DNA from: JBICHM01 sp043101835
GTDB taxonomy: Bacteria > Planctomycetota > Phycisphaerae > Phycisphaerales > UBA1924
Direction: 5' to 3'
DNA length: 7,954 bases
Assembly (NCBI GenBank): GCA_043101835.1
Contig: JBICHM010000062.1
Coordinates: forward strand, 1 to 7,954
The stretch's first letter is position 1, and each line of letters opens with the position of its first letter. The notes under the pieces were generated by a model. That model did not search any database. It was not told the origin of the DNA and worked only from the letters and a program-made list of their open reading frames with translations. Below are positions 1 through 6,606 of the stretch, piece after piece. The position numbers were made by a program, and so were the translations under genes.

Positions 1-789
1 CTCGTCGATGTGCTCGGGGCGGAAGAGCTTGTGCACCGAGCAGTGGCCGGCCCAGAGGATGACGCTCGCCGCCATCAGCTGCTCGGGCGTGGCGCCGCCG
101 AGCGTGTCGCCGGTGCGCGTCTTGCGCGGGTCGAAGAGGCAGGTCTGCGTGGCGACATCGAGGCCGAAGCTCGCAGCTGTGTTGCGCCCGAGGTGCTGAT
201 CGGGGAGGAAGAGGATCTTCACATCCTCCTCCGGCTTCGCGGGCGTCGTGCCGCCGGCCATCGCCCACTCGAAGACCTTCCGCGCGTTCGACGAGGTGCA
301 GCACGCGCCGCCTTTGCGACCGACGAAGGCCTTGATGGCCGCGGTCGAGTTCACATAGGTGATCGGCACGATGCGCCCGTGCCAGCCCTGGGCGCGCAGC
401 GCCGCGTGGAACGCGTCCCACGCCTCCACGGCGTCCTCGTAGTCGGCCATGTCGGCCATCGAGCACCCTGCGGAGAGGTCGGGCAAAATGACATTGGTGC
501 CGGCGGGGGCGAGCAGGTCGGCGCTCTCGGCCATGAAGTGCACGCCGCAGAAGATGATGTGCTTCGCGCCGCGCTCGCGCACGCGCTCGGCGGCCAGCTG
601 GCTGAGCTTGAGGCTGTCGCCGGTGAAGTCGGCGTGCTGGATGACCTCGTCGGTCTGGTAGTGGTGGCCGAGGATGATCAGGTCGCTGCCGAGCTCCTGC
701 CGGCGCGCGGTGATCGACGCCGCGAGATCGGCGGGATCGGCCTTGGTGTATCGCTCGGGCAGCGAGGGCTGCCAGTGGTGCAACTGCAT
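1..789 (-). CDS. nadA: Quinolinate synthase NadA, 3' end beyond the window
   Basis: NadA condenses iminoaspartate with dihydroxyacetone phosphate to quinolinate in de novo NAD synthesis, using a cytosolic [4Fe-4S] cluster. The visible 263 residues, read on the minus strand from an ATG at 789, carry the family signatures in order: LGHHYQ (40-45), CGVHFMAESA with the first cluster cysteine C81, PDLSAGCSMAD (103-113), ITYVNS (143-148), CCTSSNA (163-169), LPDQHLGRN (195-203) and WAGHCSVH with a second cluster cysteine C250. The third cysteine and the C-terminus lie past position 1. The position of C250 suggests the larger family variant of about 370 residues. The start is supported by GGAG on the minus strand (796-799), six bases before the ATG. 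The PilZ gene lies 105 bases upstream on the same strand, so co-transcription is possible. No nadB or nadC is visible. The identification is secure from motifs. Confidence 0.96.
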   Translation of the reverse strand, partial: MQLHHWQPSLPERYTKADPADLAASITARRQELGSDLIILGHHYQTDEVIQHADFTGDSLKLSQLAAERVRERGAKHIIFCGVHFMAESADLLAPAGTNVILPDLSAGCSMADMADYEDAVEAWDAFHAALRAQGWHGRIVPITYVNSTAAIKAFVGRKGGACCTSSNARKVFEWAMAGGTTPAKPEEDVKILFLPDQHLGRNTAASFGLDVATQTCLFDPRKTRTGDTLGGATPEQLMAASVILWAGHCSVHKLFRPEHIDE

Positions 790-894
790 GGGCGGCTCCG
801 GTGGGGATCCACGGAAACGCCACATTCTAGGAGCGCAGGGGCGCCGTTCGCGGAATCTTTGCGGAATCGCGACCCGCCCGTTTCGGCGGCGTGC
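790..894 (-). promoter_or_regulatory. nadA upstream region with weak promoter-like element
   Basis: This 105-base gap separates the PilZ stop from the nadA start. On the minus strand it contains TAGAAT (824-829), five of six matches to a -10 hexamer, about 34 bases before the nadA ATG. I see no convincing -35 box 16-18 bases upstream of it. The gap also holds a short direct repeat, GCGGAATC at 850-857 and 861-868, with an 11-base period, which could be an operator or chance. I see no terminator-like hairpin between the genes. nadA may have its own promoter here or be read through from the PilZ gene. Confidence 0.25.
796..799 (-). promoter_or_regulatory. Shine-Dalgarno site of nadA
   Basis: CTCC on the plus strand reads GGAG on the minus strand, six bases before the ATG at 789. 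This is good spacing and fixes the nadA start. It also shows that this genome uses Shine-Dalgarno initiation for at least some genes. Confidence 0.6.
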
Positions 895-1374
895 TCAGGC
901 GGCGCGCGTCGCCCGGTCGGCGATCTCGTCGCGCGCATCGGGCTGTTCCTGGATCCGCCCGGCGACCGGCGTCGACTCGCCATCGGCGCGCGTGTGGACA
1001 TCCTCGAAGGCCACCGCGATCGCCTGGTGGTGGTGGTCGATCGGCAGCACGCGCACCACGCGTCCGGCGCGAAGCGAATGGCTGGGCAGCATCTGGATGC
1101 GCCGGTCCCACGCCACGGCGACCTGGATCTCATCGCCGACCATCACCGGGCGCGCCCGGTCGATGCGGAGCAGCAGGCCGGTGCTCGAGACATTCGTCGT
1201 CTCCGCGCCCACGAAGCGGGCGAGGCGCCGGTGGAAGATCTTGCACTGCTTCACGACGACGCGGCGCGGCGCCCGGCGGCGCTCGCCGATCTGCACCGGG
1301 CGCGTCGGCGGGCGCCGATCCTCACCGGGGCGTTCGGTCGAGTCCGTGTTTCGCGTCATCGTTGCGGTGGCCAT
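895..1374 (-). CDS. PilZ-domain protein, probable cyclic-di-GMP receptor
   Basis: This 159-residue protein appears to consist of one PilZ domain (about 32-128) with disordered, charged ends. The two motifs that bind cyclic-di-GMP in this family are present: an arginine-rich RxxxR stretch, RRRAPRR (32-38), and the (D/N)xSxxG motif as NVSSTG (61-66). A beta-rich segment follows, including DEIQVAVAW (81-89) and QAIAVAFED (117-125). Ligand binding is therefore plausible, but the output is unknown because there is no effector domain, signal peptide or membrane segment. The ATG at 1374 is chosen because GAGG on the minus strand (1381-1384) sits six bases upstream. The next in-frame ATG (1359) lacks such a site, and the open frame extending upstream to 1587 runs through low-complexity Arg/Pro coding and overlaps the divergent glycosyltransferase gene. 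The gene is divergent from the family 2 glycosyltransferase at 1529 and co-oriented with nadA. Confidence 0.88.
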   Translation of the reverse strand: MATATMTRNTDSTERPGEDRRPPTRPVQIGERRRAPRRVVVKQCKIFHRRLARFVGAETTNVSSTGLLLRIDRARPVMVGDEIQVAVAWDRRIQMLPSHSLRAGRVVRVLPIDHHHQAIAVAFEDVHTRADGESTPVAGRIQEQPDARDEIADRATRAA

Positions 1375-1528
1375 CGGTCGCCTCGTCGGTCTGCGGGCCG
1401 GTGGGGCCGGCCGGGAATCTCGGCCGCGCACTCGCGGCCACTCGACTTCTATCGGGCGTCCGCGGGCGCAAGTTTGGCGTTCACCCGCTCGATTCACCCC
1501 GAGCCCCGATGCGGCCGATAACCCTCCC
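1375..1528. promoter_or_regulatory. Divergent intergenic region, PilZ gene / glycosyltransferase
   Basis: These 154 bases must hold the promoters of both divergent genes unless they lie inside coding sequence. On the plus strand, TTCACC (1493-1498) and GATAAC (1517-1522) each match four of six bases of the -35 and -10 consensus, with an 18-base spacer. The -10-like box ends six bases before the ATG at 1529, which would place the transcript start at or next to the start codon, giving a leaderless message. No Shine-Dalgarno site precedes that ATG, which agrees. No clear minus-strand promoter for the PilZ gene was found. These matches are weak in such GC-rich DNA. Confidence 0.3.
1381..1384 (-). 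promoter_or_regulatory. Shine-Dalgarno site of the PilZ gene
   Basis: CCTC on the plus strand reads GAGG on the minus strand, six bases before the ATG at 1374. This favours that start over the ATG codons at 1359 and 1587. Confidence 0.5.
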
Positions 1529-2560
1529 ATGACCACCCCAGCGCTCCGCGTCAGCGTCTGCATCCCGACCCATGCCCGGGCGGACAAGCTCGCGGTGTGC
1601 TTGCGGGGCCTCGCCGCCCAGACCGTCGATCCCGCCGCCTTCGAGGTGCTCGTCGGCGTGGACGGTCACGACGACCACGCCCAGGAGATCGCAGCCGACG
1701 CATGGATCAGCGCCGGTGGGCGTCCCGACCGCCTGCTCGTTCGCCAGTGCCAGAAGCGCGGCCCCAACGCCGTACGCAACGCCCTGCTCGACTTCGCGTC
1801 CGGCGACCTGCTGCTCTTCCTCAACGATGATGTGCGCCCGGACGCGGGGCTGATCGAGGCACACCTTCACGCGCACGATGAGCGCGCCGGCGCCCCGGCG
1901 CTGATCGTCGGCGCCGCGCCGTGGGTCGTCCACCAGCCCGACCGCCTCTTCGACCGCGTCGTGCGCGAGACCTCGATGGTCTTCTTCTACGACCGCATGA
2001 GCGGCGAGGACCCCGAGCACAACTGGGGCTTCCGCCACGCCTGGACGCTCAACCTCTCGGCGCCGGCGGACTTTGTCGGCGCCTGCGGCGGCTTCCCCGT
2101 CGTGCCGAGCGTCTACGGCTACGACGACCTCGCGTTCGCGTGGACCTTCTGCCGCGCCTTCGACGCCCCTGTGCTGTACCGCCCCGAGGCGATCGTGCAT
2201 CACGACCACCGCCTCGAGCCGGGCGAGTACCTGGAACGCGAGCGCCAACTCGGCGCTTCCGCCTTCCGCTATGCGGAGGCGATGCCGGAGTTCGCGGCCG
2301 AGGTCTTCCGGCGGGACATTACGCGTGATGACGAACTCGACGCCTCGCGCCGAATGCTCAGTGACGTCGCCGCACAGATCCCCACGCTCGAACGCTGGTT
2401 CCTGGCCCTGGCCGATCGCCCGGCGTCGGGCCACCTGCCGGAAGTGATCGCGGAGGCCTACGAGCGCCACCTGCCGCTCAAGCGGGCGATGTGGCGGCGT
2501 GGGCTGCTGGACGCAGGCGCAAGCCCGCGGCGTGCTGCGCGTCGGGATACAGCCGCCTGA
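1529..2560 (+). CDS. Family 2 glycosyltransferase (GT-A fold)
   Basis: This 343-residue protein is predicted to transfer a sugar from a nucleotide-sugar donor at the cytoplasmic side of the membrane. Donor and acceptor cannot be read from the sequence. The N-terminus is a classic GT2 start, VSVCIPTHARADKL (about 7-20), followed by a nucleotide-binding strand with Asp at 45 (VGVDGHDD). The metal-binding DxD-type motif is NDD (99-101, in LLLFLNDDVRPD). A GT7C-like acceptor segment, FVGACGGF followed by YGYDDLAFAW with D199/D200, supplies the probable catalytic base, and HHDHR (from 224) is typical of the end of the domain. No membrane segment is seen. The ATG at 1529 puts the GT2 strand at the expected distance from the N-terminus. 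It has no Shine-Dalgarno site, and the frame upstream (to 674) is only an open shadow crossing the PilZ gene. The last 27 codons overlap the convergent gene at 2478-4100. Confidence 0.9.
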   Translation: MTTPALRVSVCIPTHARADKLAVCLRGLAAQTVDPAAFEVLVGVDGHDDHAQEIAADAWISAGGRPDRLLVRQCQKRGPNAVRNALLDFASGDLLLFLNDDVRPDAGLIEAHLHAHDERAGAPALIVGAAPWVVHQPDRLFDRVVRETSMVFFYDRMSGEDPEHNWGFRHAWTLNLSAPADFVGACGGFPVVPSVYGYDDLAFAWTFCRAFDAPVLYRPEAIVHHDHRLEPGEYLERERQLGASAFRYAEAMPEFAAEVFRRDITRDDELDASRRMLSDVAAQIPTLERWFLALADRPASGHLPEVIAEAYERHLPLKRAMWRRGLLDAGASPRRAARRDTAA

Positions 2561-4100
2561 CGGTTGCGCCGGTCGCCTCGACCGGCGCGCGCTTCTTCCA
2601 CATCGTGCTCTGGTGCATCCACGAGCTGATGACGACATCGGTGACGCCGAACCCGGCGAGGGAGGCGACGCCGACGATCGGCAGCCCCCACAGACGCTCG
2701 CCGTGCGCCTTGGCGTCGTCATCGAGGATGCAGACGACCTCCGCCGCAGGCCGGGCGAGCTCCGCGGCGAGCGCGATGGTGTGGCGCCCGGCGCCCCACA
2801 GGGCGACACGCGCCGCGGGGCCGCGCTCGCGCACGATCTGCTCAAGCATCCGGCGCAGGCGCACCCCCGCGTCGGTGGGCACGGTGGCGTCGGAGAGGGC
2901 GTTCGATGACGAGGTGAACCCGCAGGGCCGGTCGGCCGGCCATGCGCGTCCGGGCCGGGCCGCGACGGCGCGGAACAGTTCGATCACGCGCTCGGCGTGG
3001 GCATCCACGCTATAGCGCTCGCGCGCGTGCTCCCACGCCGCGCGTTGCATCGCGTCGAGGCGGTCGGGCGTTGCGCCCAGTTCGGCGATGCGATGGGCGA
3101 AGATGTCGCCAAGGGTCGCGTCGTCATCTTCGCCCGTCGGCACGAGCAGGCCGGTGCGCCCGTCGTCGATGGCCTCGGATGCGCCGCTCTCGACCTTCGC
3201 GACCACCGGGCAGCAGCCAGCCGCGAGCGCCTCGAGCATCGAGATGCTCAGCCCCTCGAAGCGGCTGGCGAGGACGAAGCAGTCCGCCCACGCGAGGCGC
3301 TTGCGCACGCCGCCGGGGCCGACGCCGGGCTCGCGTCGGCAGTGGGGGAGGTCGGCGAGGATGGCGTCGATCTCGCCGGTCGCGGGGCCATCGCCGAGGA
3401 GGAGGAGTTCGTGCGCGACGCCGCGTGCGTCGAGGGCGCGGGAAATCTCCGGCAGCACGCCGATGCGCTTCTGGTAGTGGTCGATCCGCCCGGTGTACAG
3501 CAGGCGGAGCGGGCGCCCGTCGAGCGGCTCGCGGGTCGGCGGGGCGCTCGGAACCTCGACGCCGTATGGGATTCGGTGGACGGCGCCGGCGCGGGTAGGC
3601 AGGCGCCGCGCGAGGTTGGCGGCGATGTGTTCGCTGACGCCGACGAAGGCTGCGAGCAGGGGCTCGTAATGCTCGAGCACGCAGCAGTCGTATTCGGTGT
3701 CGTTGTGGGCCCAGCCGACGACGCGGACGAGATCCGGCCGGCTCGACGCGATCGCGGCGCACACGCCGTAGCAGTCGCCGACGAGGTTGGGGCTGACGAT
3801 GACGGGCCCGGCGCCCGCGGCCAGGCGGTCGATCGCGTCCACATACGCCGGCAGGTAGGGCGTCAGGTCGCCGTTGGCATGGTCCATCGGCGCGACGCCA
3901 TCGAGACGCACATGCTCGACGCCCGGGCAGAGCGGAATGTCGAGTCGCGCGTGGGAGGTCGCCTCGGTGTGCGAGACGAGCGCGACGCGCCCGCCACGGG
4001 CGGCGAGCGCGTTCGCGAGCCGCACCGCCCACATCGTGACGCCGCTGACGGTCAGGCCGTGCGGCAGGGCGAGGAGCGTGGGCGGGATTGGCGTCGTCAC
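2478..4100 (-). CDS. GT4-type glycosyltransferase with C-terminal Rossmann-like domain
   Basis: Read from GTG at 4100, this is a 540-residue GT-B enzyme, probably retaining. The N-terminal half shows a glycine-rich loop, HGLTVSG (14-20), and GVSEHIAANL. The C-terminal half has RLLYTGRIDHYQKR, LLLGDGP, the E-x7-E motif (E282 and E290 in FEGLSISMLEA) and ASEAIDDGRTGLLVP, all typical of GT4. A linker of about 35 residues leads to a second domain (about 428-520). It has a strand and turn VALWGAGRHT (432-441), an acidic strand end ILDDD (468-472) and VVISS, like the small Rossmann-type domains appended to some sugar-transfer and methyltransferase proteins. Donor and acceptor are unknown. An in-frame ATG at 4181 would add 27 residues that look like translated intergenic DNA, so GTG is preferred, although its Shine-Dalgarno site is weak. 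The 3' end overlaps the convergent GT2 gene by 83 bases. Confidence 0.87.
   Translation of the reverse strand: MTTPIPPTLLALPHGLTVSGVTMWAVRLANALAARGGRVALVSHTEATSHARLDIPLCPGVEHVRLDGVAPMDHANGDLTPYLPAYVDAIDRLAAGAGPVIVSPNLVGDCYGVCAAIASSRPDLVRVVGWAHNDTEYDCCVLEHYEPLLAAFVGVSEHIAANLARRLPTRAGAVHRIPYGVEVPSAPPTREPLDGRPLRLLYTGRIDHYQKRIGVLPEISRALDARGVAHELLLLGDGPATGEIDAILADLPHCRREPGVGPGGVRKRLAWADCFVLASRFEGLSISMLEALAAGCCPVVAKVESGASEAIDDGRTGLLVPTGEDDDATLGDIFAHRIAELGATPDRLDAMQRAAWEHARERYSVDAHAERVIELFRAVAARPGRAWPADRPCGFTSSSNALSDATVPTDAGVRLRRMLEQIVRERGPAARVALWGAGRHTIALAAELARPAAEVVCILDDDAKAHGERLWGLPIVGVASLAGFGVTDVVISSWMHQSTMWKKRAPVEATGATVRRLYPDAQHAAGLRLRPAAHAATSPA
2566..2588 (+). terminator. Perfect 10-bp hairpin just after the first GT2 gene
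   Basis: GCGCCGGTCG (2566-2575) and its exact reverse complement CGACCGGCGC (2579-2588) flank a three-base loop (CCT). The stem starts six bases after the TGA at 2558-2560, where an intrinsic terminator for the plus-strand gene would be. No T-run follows, only a short CTTCTT-like stretch, so it may pause transcription, protect the 3' end or act with Rho. The same bases encode part of the C-terminal domain of the minus-strand glycosyltransferase. Because it is symmetric, the hairpin would also form in that gene's mRNA. Confidence 0.4.
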
Positions 4101-4179
4101 GGCGCAGCTCGGAAGCGTTCGGGAAGGGTGGTGCCGCGATGGAAATCGCGTCGATAGACCGTGCGTGTTATCGGCAGCC
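4101..4179. promoter_or_regulatory. Short divergent region between the GT4 and three-part genes
   Basis: With the preferred starts (GTG at 4100 minus, ATG at 4180 plus) 79 bases remain to drive two divergent genes; with the plus-strand ATG at 4216 there are 115. The stretch is locally richer in A and T around 4140-4175 than its flanks. GATAGA (4153-4158) is a weak plus-strand -10-like sequence without a recognisable -35 box. No operator-like palindrome was seen apart from CATG at 4179-4182, which places ATG codons on both strands. Confidence 0.25.
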
Positions 4180-6606
4180 ATGCAGCCCGGTCGTCAGTCT
4201 CCGCCGCGCGGGCGCATGTCACGCGACGGACTGCTCACGCTCGCTCGCGCGGGCGCGCCATGGGCCTTCGTCGGGCTTGGGGTGCAGGCGATCGAGCAAT
4301 CGCCGGACGACGACCAGCTTCGCGCACTGCTGGCGAGCAATCTGGCGGCCCTCGGGCTGCGGACGCCAACGCTCGAGCATCTCGCGGCCCTTTCAGCGCC
4401 GGCGACGCGCGAGCCCGAGGTGGCGAGTCTCGCGCAGCGCGCCGGCGCCTTGCCCGACGACCAGCTCCAGCCCGGCCGCCTGACGCGCTCGGTCCGCGCC
4501 GCCTGCGAAGTGCTCGCGGCTCGGGGCGTCGATCTGCGCGAACGCGTCAGCGACTGGCGCCGCCGGATTGAAGGGGAGCAGTGGCTGCAGGCGAACGACG
4601 GGAACATCGTGCGTCGCGGGGCGGACGGCCGGTGGATCTCGCTGGCCGACGACCGCGCCGACGCCGCGTCGATGGACCTTCCCCAGATCGACCCCGACGG
4701 GCGCCCCTCGCCCGACCGCTGCGAGGGACCCTTCGTCTTCGACGGCCTCGCCGGCCCGTGGTTGCTGCTGCGCGTCTGGGAGACGACGCCGATCACGACC
4801 TGCGGCTACCAGCCCCGCATCACCGTGGTCGAGTCGAGTGTGGATGCGCTCTTTGATGCGCTTGCGATGGCCGATCTTCGCGCTGTCTGCGCTGATCCGC
4901 GTGTCGAGTGGCTGGTCGGCGACGACGCGGTCGAACGGTTCGAGCGGCTGGCCGAGCGGCGCGCCGACTCGATTCTCGCCGGCCCGGTCTTCACCGCAGA
5001 GGACGATCGTGCCGGTCGCGCCACCGAGATCGTCCGCAACAGCGCGGCCCGGCAGCGCGCTGAGTCAGCCGAGCTTGAAGCGCGCCTCGCCGAGCGCTCG
5101 GCCGGGCGTGATGTCGCCTGGTGGCGCCGGCGCTACGAGGCGGCGCTCGCCGGCGGCGACCCGCTGCGCGTGCTGATCCCGACAACGGTGCATTCCACAT
5201 TCCTGCGCCACAGCGCAGAGGATCTGGCTGTTGCGCTGCGATCGCAGGGGTTCATCGCCGAGGTGCTCACCGAAGACGACAGCCACAGTCGCATGGCGGG
5301 ACTTGCGTACCTGCGCGCCGCTGTCCAGCTCGATCCGGACCTTGTGCTCTCGCTGAACACGACGCGCCGGCAGATGCACGGCGTCGTGCCGCCGAACACC
5401 CCTTTCGTCTGCTGGATCCAGGACCGTATGGCCCGCCTGTTCCACGAAGAGGAAGGGCGGGCGCAGGGGCGGCTCGACTTCCTCGTCGGCCACATGTTCG
5501 GCGAGCTCTTTGCGCGCTTCGGGTACCCGCGTGACCGCGCGTGGTCGCAGCCGGTGCCGGTGTCGAGTGTGAAGTTCACGGGCGAGCCGGCGTCTGCCGA
5601 ACTGCTGGGGCGCTTCGCGTGCGATGTCGCGTATGTCAGCCATCAGAGCGAGCCGGCGGAGTCGATGCTCGACCGCTTCTGCGCCGCGTGCCGCGACACC
5701 CCGCTGATGGAGCGGTTCCTGCGCGAGTTGTTCCCGCTGCTCGTCGAGGCTGTCGAGGCGCCGGGGGACACGCCATACTGGAAGCGATGGGAAGCCGCGG
5801 GCGTGACGCTCCTCCTGCGTGATGCGCGGTTCCGCGCCGTGCAGCGCCCTGCGCTCTGGGCGGAGTTCTGCGCCCCGCTCGCCGAGCGGATCATCCGGAT
5901 GCAGACGCTCGAGTGGGCGGCGGACATCTGCCGGCGGCGCGGCTGGCGCATGCGCCTCTTTGGCAAGGGGTGGGAGCGCCACCCGACGCTCGGCGACTTT
6001 GCTTCCGGCCCGCTCGAGCACGGCGAGGTCGTGCGCGCGGCGTACCAGGCTGCGCGCGTGCACCTGCACGCCTCCACGCAGACCGGATCGCATCAGCGGG
6101 TGTTCGAGTGCGCGCTCTCGGGCGGTCTGATGCTGCGGCGCATCGCGGTCGGCGACCTCGCCGTCGCGGAGCAGGAGATCGCGCGCGACCTCGCGGAGCA
6201 GGCCGGCGCGACGATTGACGGCCCATTCGGCGTGCAGCCCGGCAGCAGCACTGCGTTCGACCGCTACAACGCGCGGCGCATCGCCCTCGGCTTCGAGCCG
6301 TCTTCCGGCTTCGAGATCGGCGAGACTTTGATGCAGTCCGTCCTGCAGCGTCCGCCGGCGCCGATCGCGCAGGTGATCGATCTTGATCTCACCGGCAGCG
6401 AGGCGACGGCGTTTCTCGATCGCGAAGGCCTGGAGACGCGCCTCGAGCGCGCGATCGCCGATGATGCGTGGCGGGAGGGCGAGATCGCCCGCCTGCGGAG
6501 TTGGGTGCGCGAGCGGTACACGTACGAGCGCATGGCGGCCGATCTGCCGCGGCGCGTCCTCGCTGGCCTGCGCAGCGAGCCGTGCTGGCGGGGGAACGCG
6601 CCGTGA
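4180..6606 (+). CDS. Three-part protein: TPR-like, DUF115-like and CgeB-like glycosyltransferase
   Basis: This protein is 808 residues long from the ATG at 4180, or 796 from the ATG at 4216. Neither start has a Shine-Dalgarno site, and the first dozen residues are Pro/Arg-rich, so the later start is quite possible. Residues about 15-100 are helical and TPR-like. Residues about 180-260 resemble the Rossmann-like domain of DUF115/MAF flagellin-glycosylation proteins: FVFDGLAG, then ITVVESSVDALFDAL (from 214), then DPRVEWLVGDD (from 239). From about 328 a GT-B glycosyltransferase of the CgeB type follows: PLRVLIPTT, PDLVLSLNTTRR (around 388), WIQD (412-415), LFGKGW (593-598), and S637-G647 with RVFECALSGG, where E643 is the likely donor-binding glutamate. 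The C-terminus ends in ERYTYERMAADL, as in CgeB-like proteins. Sugar and acceptor are unknown. The stop overlaps the next gene's start. Confidence 0.82.
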   Translation: MQPGRQSPPRGRMSRDGLLTLARAGAPWAFVGLGVQAIEQSPDDDQLRALLASNLAALGLRTPTLEHLAALSAPATREPEVASLAQRAGALPDDQLQPGRLTRSVRAACEVLAARGVDLRERVSDWRRRIEGEQWLQANDGNIVRRGADGRWISLADDRADAASMDLPQIDPDGRPSPDRCEGPFVFDGLAGPWLLLRVWETTPITTCGYQPRITVVESSVDALFDALAMADLRAVCADPRVEWLVGDDAVERFERLAERRADSILAGPVFTAEDDRAGRATEIVRNSAARQRAESAELEARLAERSAGRDVAWWRRRYEAALAGGDPLRVLIPTTVHSTFLRHSAEDLAVALRSQGFIAEVLTEDDSHSRMAGLAYLRAAVQLDPDLVLSLNTTRRQMHGVVPPNTPFVCWIQDRMARLFHEEEGRAQGRLDFLVGHMFGELFARFGYPRDRAWSQPVPVSSVKFTGEPASAELLGRFACDVAYVSHQSEPAESMLDRFCAACRDTPLMERFLRELFPLLVEAVEAPGDTPYWKRWEAAGVTLLLRDARFRAVQRPALWAEFCAPLAERIIRMQTLEWAADICRRRGWRMRLFGKGWERHPTLGDFASGPLEHGEVVRAAYQAARVHLHASTQTGSHQRVFECALSGGLMLRRIAVGDLAVAEQEIARDLAEQAGATIDGPFGVQPGSSTAFDRYNARRIALGFEPSSGFEIGETLMQSVLQRPPAPIAQVIDLDLTGSEATAFLDREGLETRLERAIADDAWREGEIARLRSWVRERYTYERMAADLPRRVLAGLRSEPCWRGNAP
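6590..6595 (+). promoter_or_regulatory. Shine-Dalgarno-like GGGGGA before the second GT2 gene
   Basis: GGGGGA lies seven bases before the GTG at 6603, inside the end of the preceding gene. Together with the GTGA overlap it supports re-initiation by ribosomes finishing the upstream gene. Confidence 0.4.

Noticed and set aside
10..1521. Long plus-strand open frame of about 500 codons antisense to nadA and the PilZ gene
   Set aside because: It is a shadow of GC-rich coding on the other strand. Its translation is low-complexity Arg/Ala/Gly/Val with no family motif, while the minus strand encodes clear NadA and PilZ signatures.
1481..2845. Minus-strand open frame of about 450 codons across the first GT2 gene
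   Set aside because: It has no recognisable motif and Arg/Ala/Glu-rich composition, and the plus strand holds an intact GT2 domain over the same bases.
2997..4157. Plus-strand open frame of about 386 codons antisense to the GT4 gene
   Set aside because: It mirrors codons of a well-supported GT4 enzyme and shows no domain of its own.
4139..4483. Plus-strand frame starting at ATG 4139, preceded by a purine-rich GGAAGGG-like stretch
   Set aside because: The Shine-Dalgarno-like spacing is attractive, but the product is Arg/Ser-rich without motifs and overlaps the helical N-terminus of the three-part protein in another frame. A frameshift linking the two frames is not needed to explain anything.
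5065..6093. Minus-strand open frame of about 340 codons inside the three-part gene
   Set aside because: It lies opposite conserved CgeB-like motifs and has no start signal or family resemblance.
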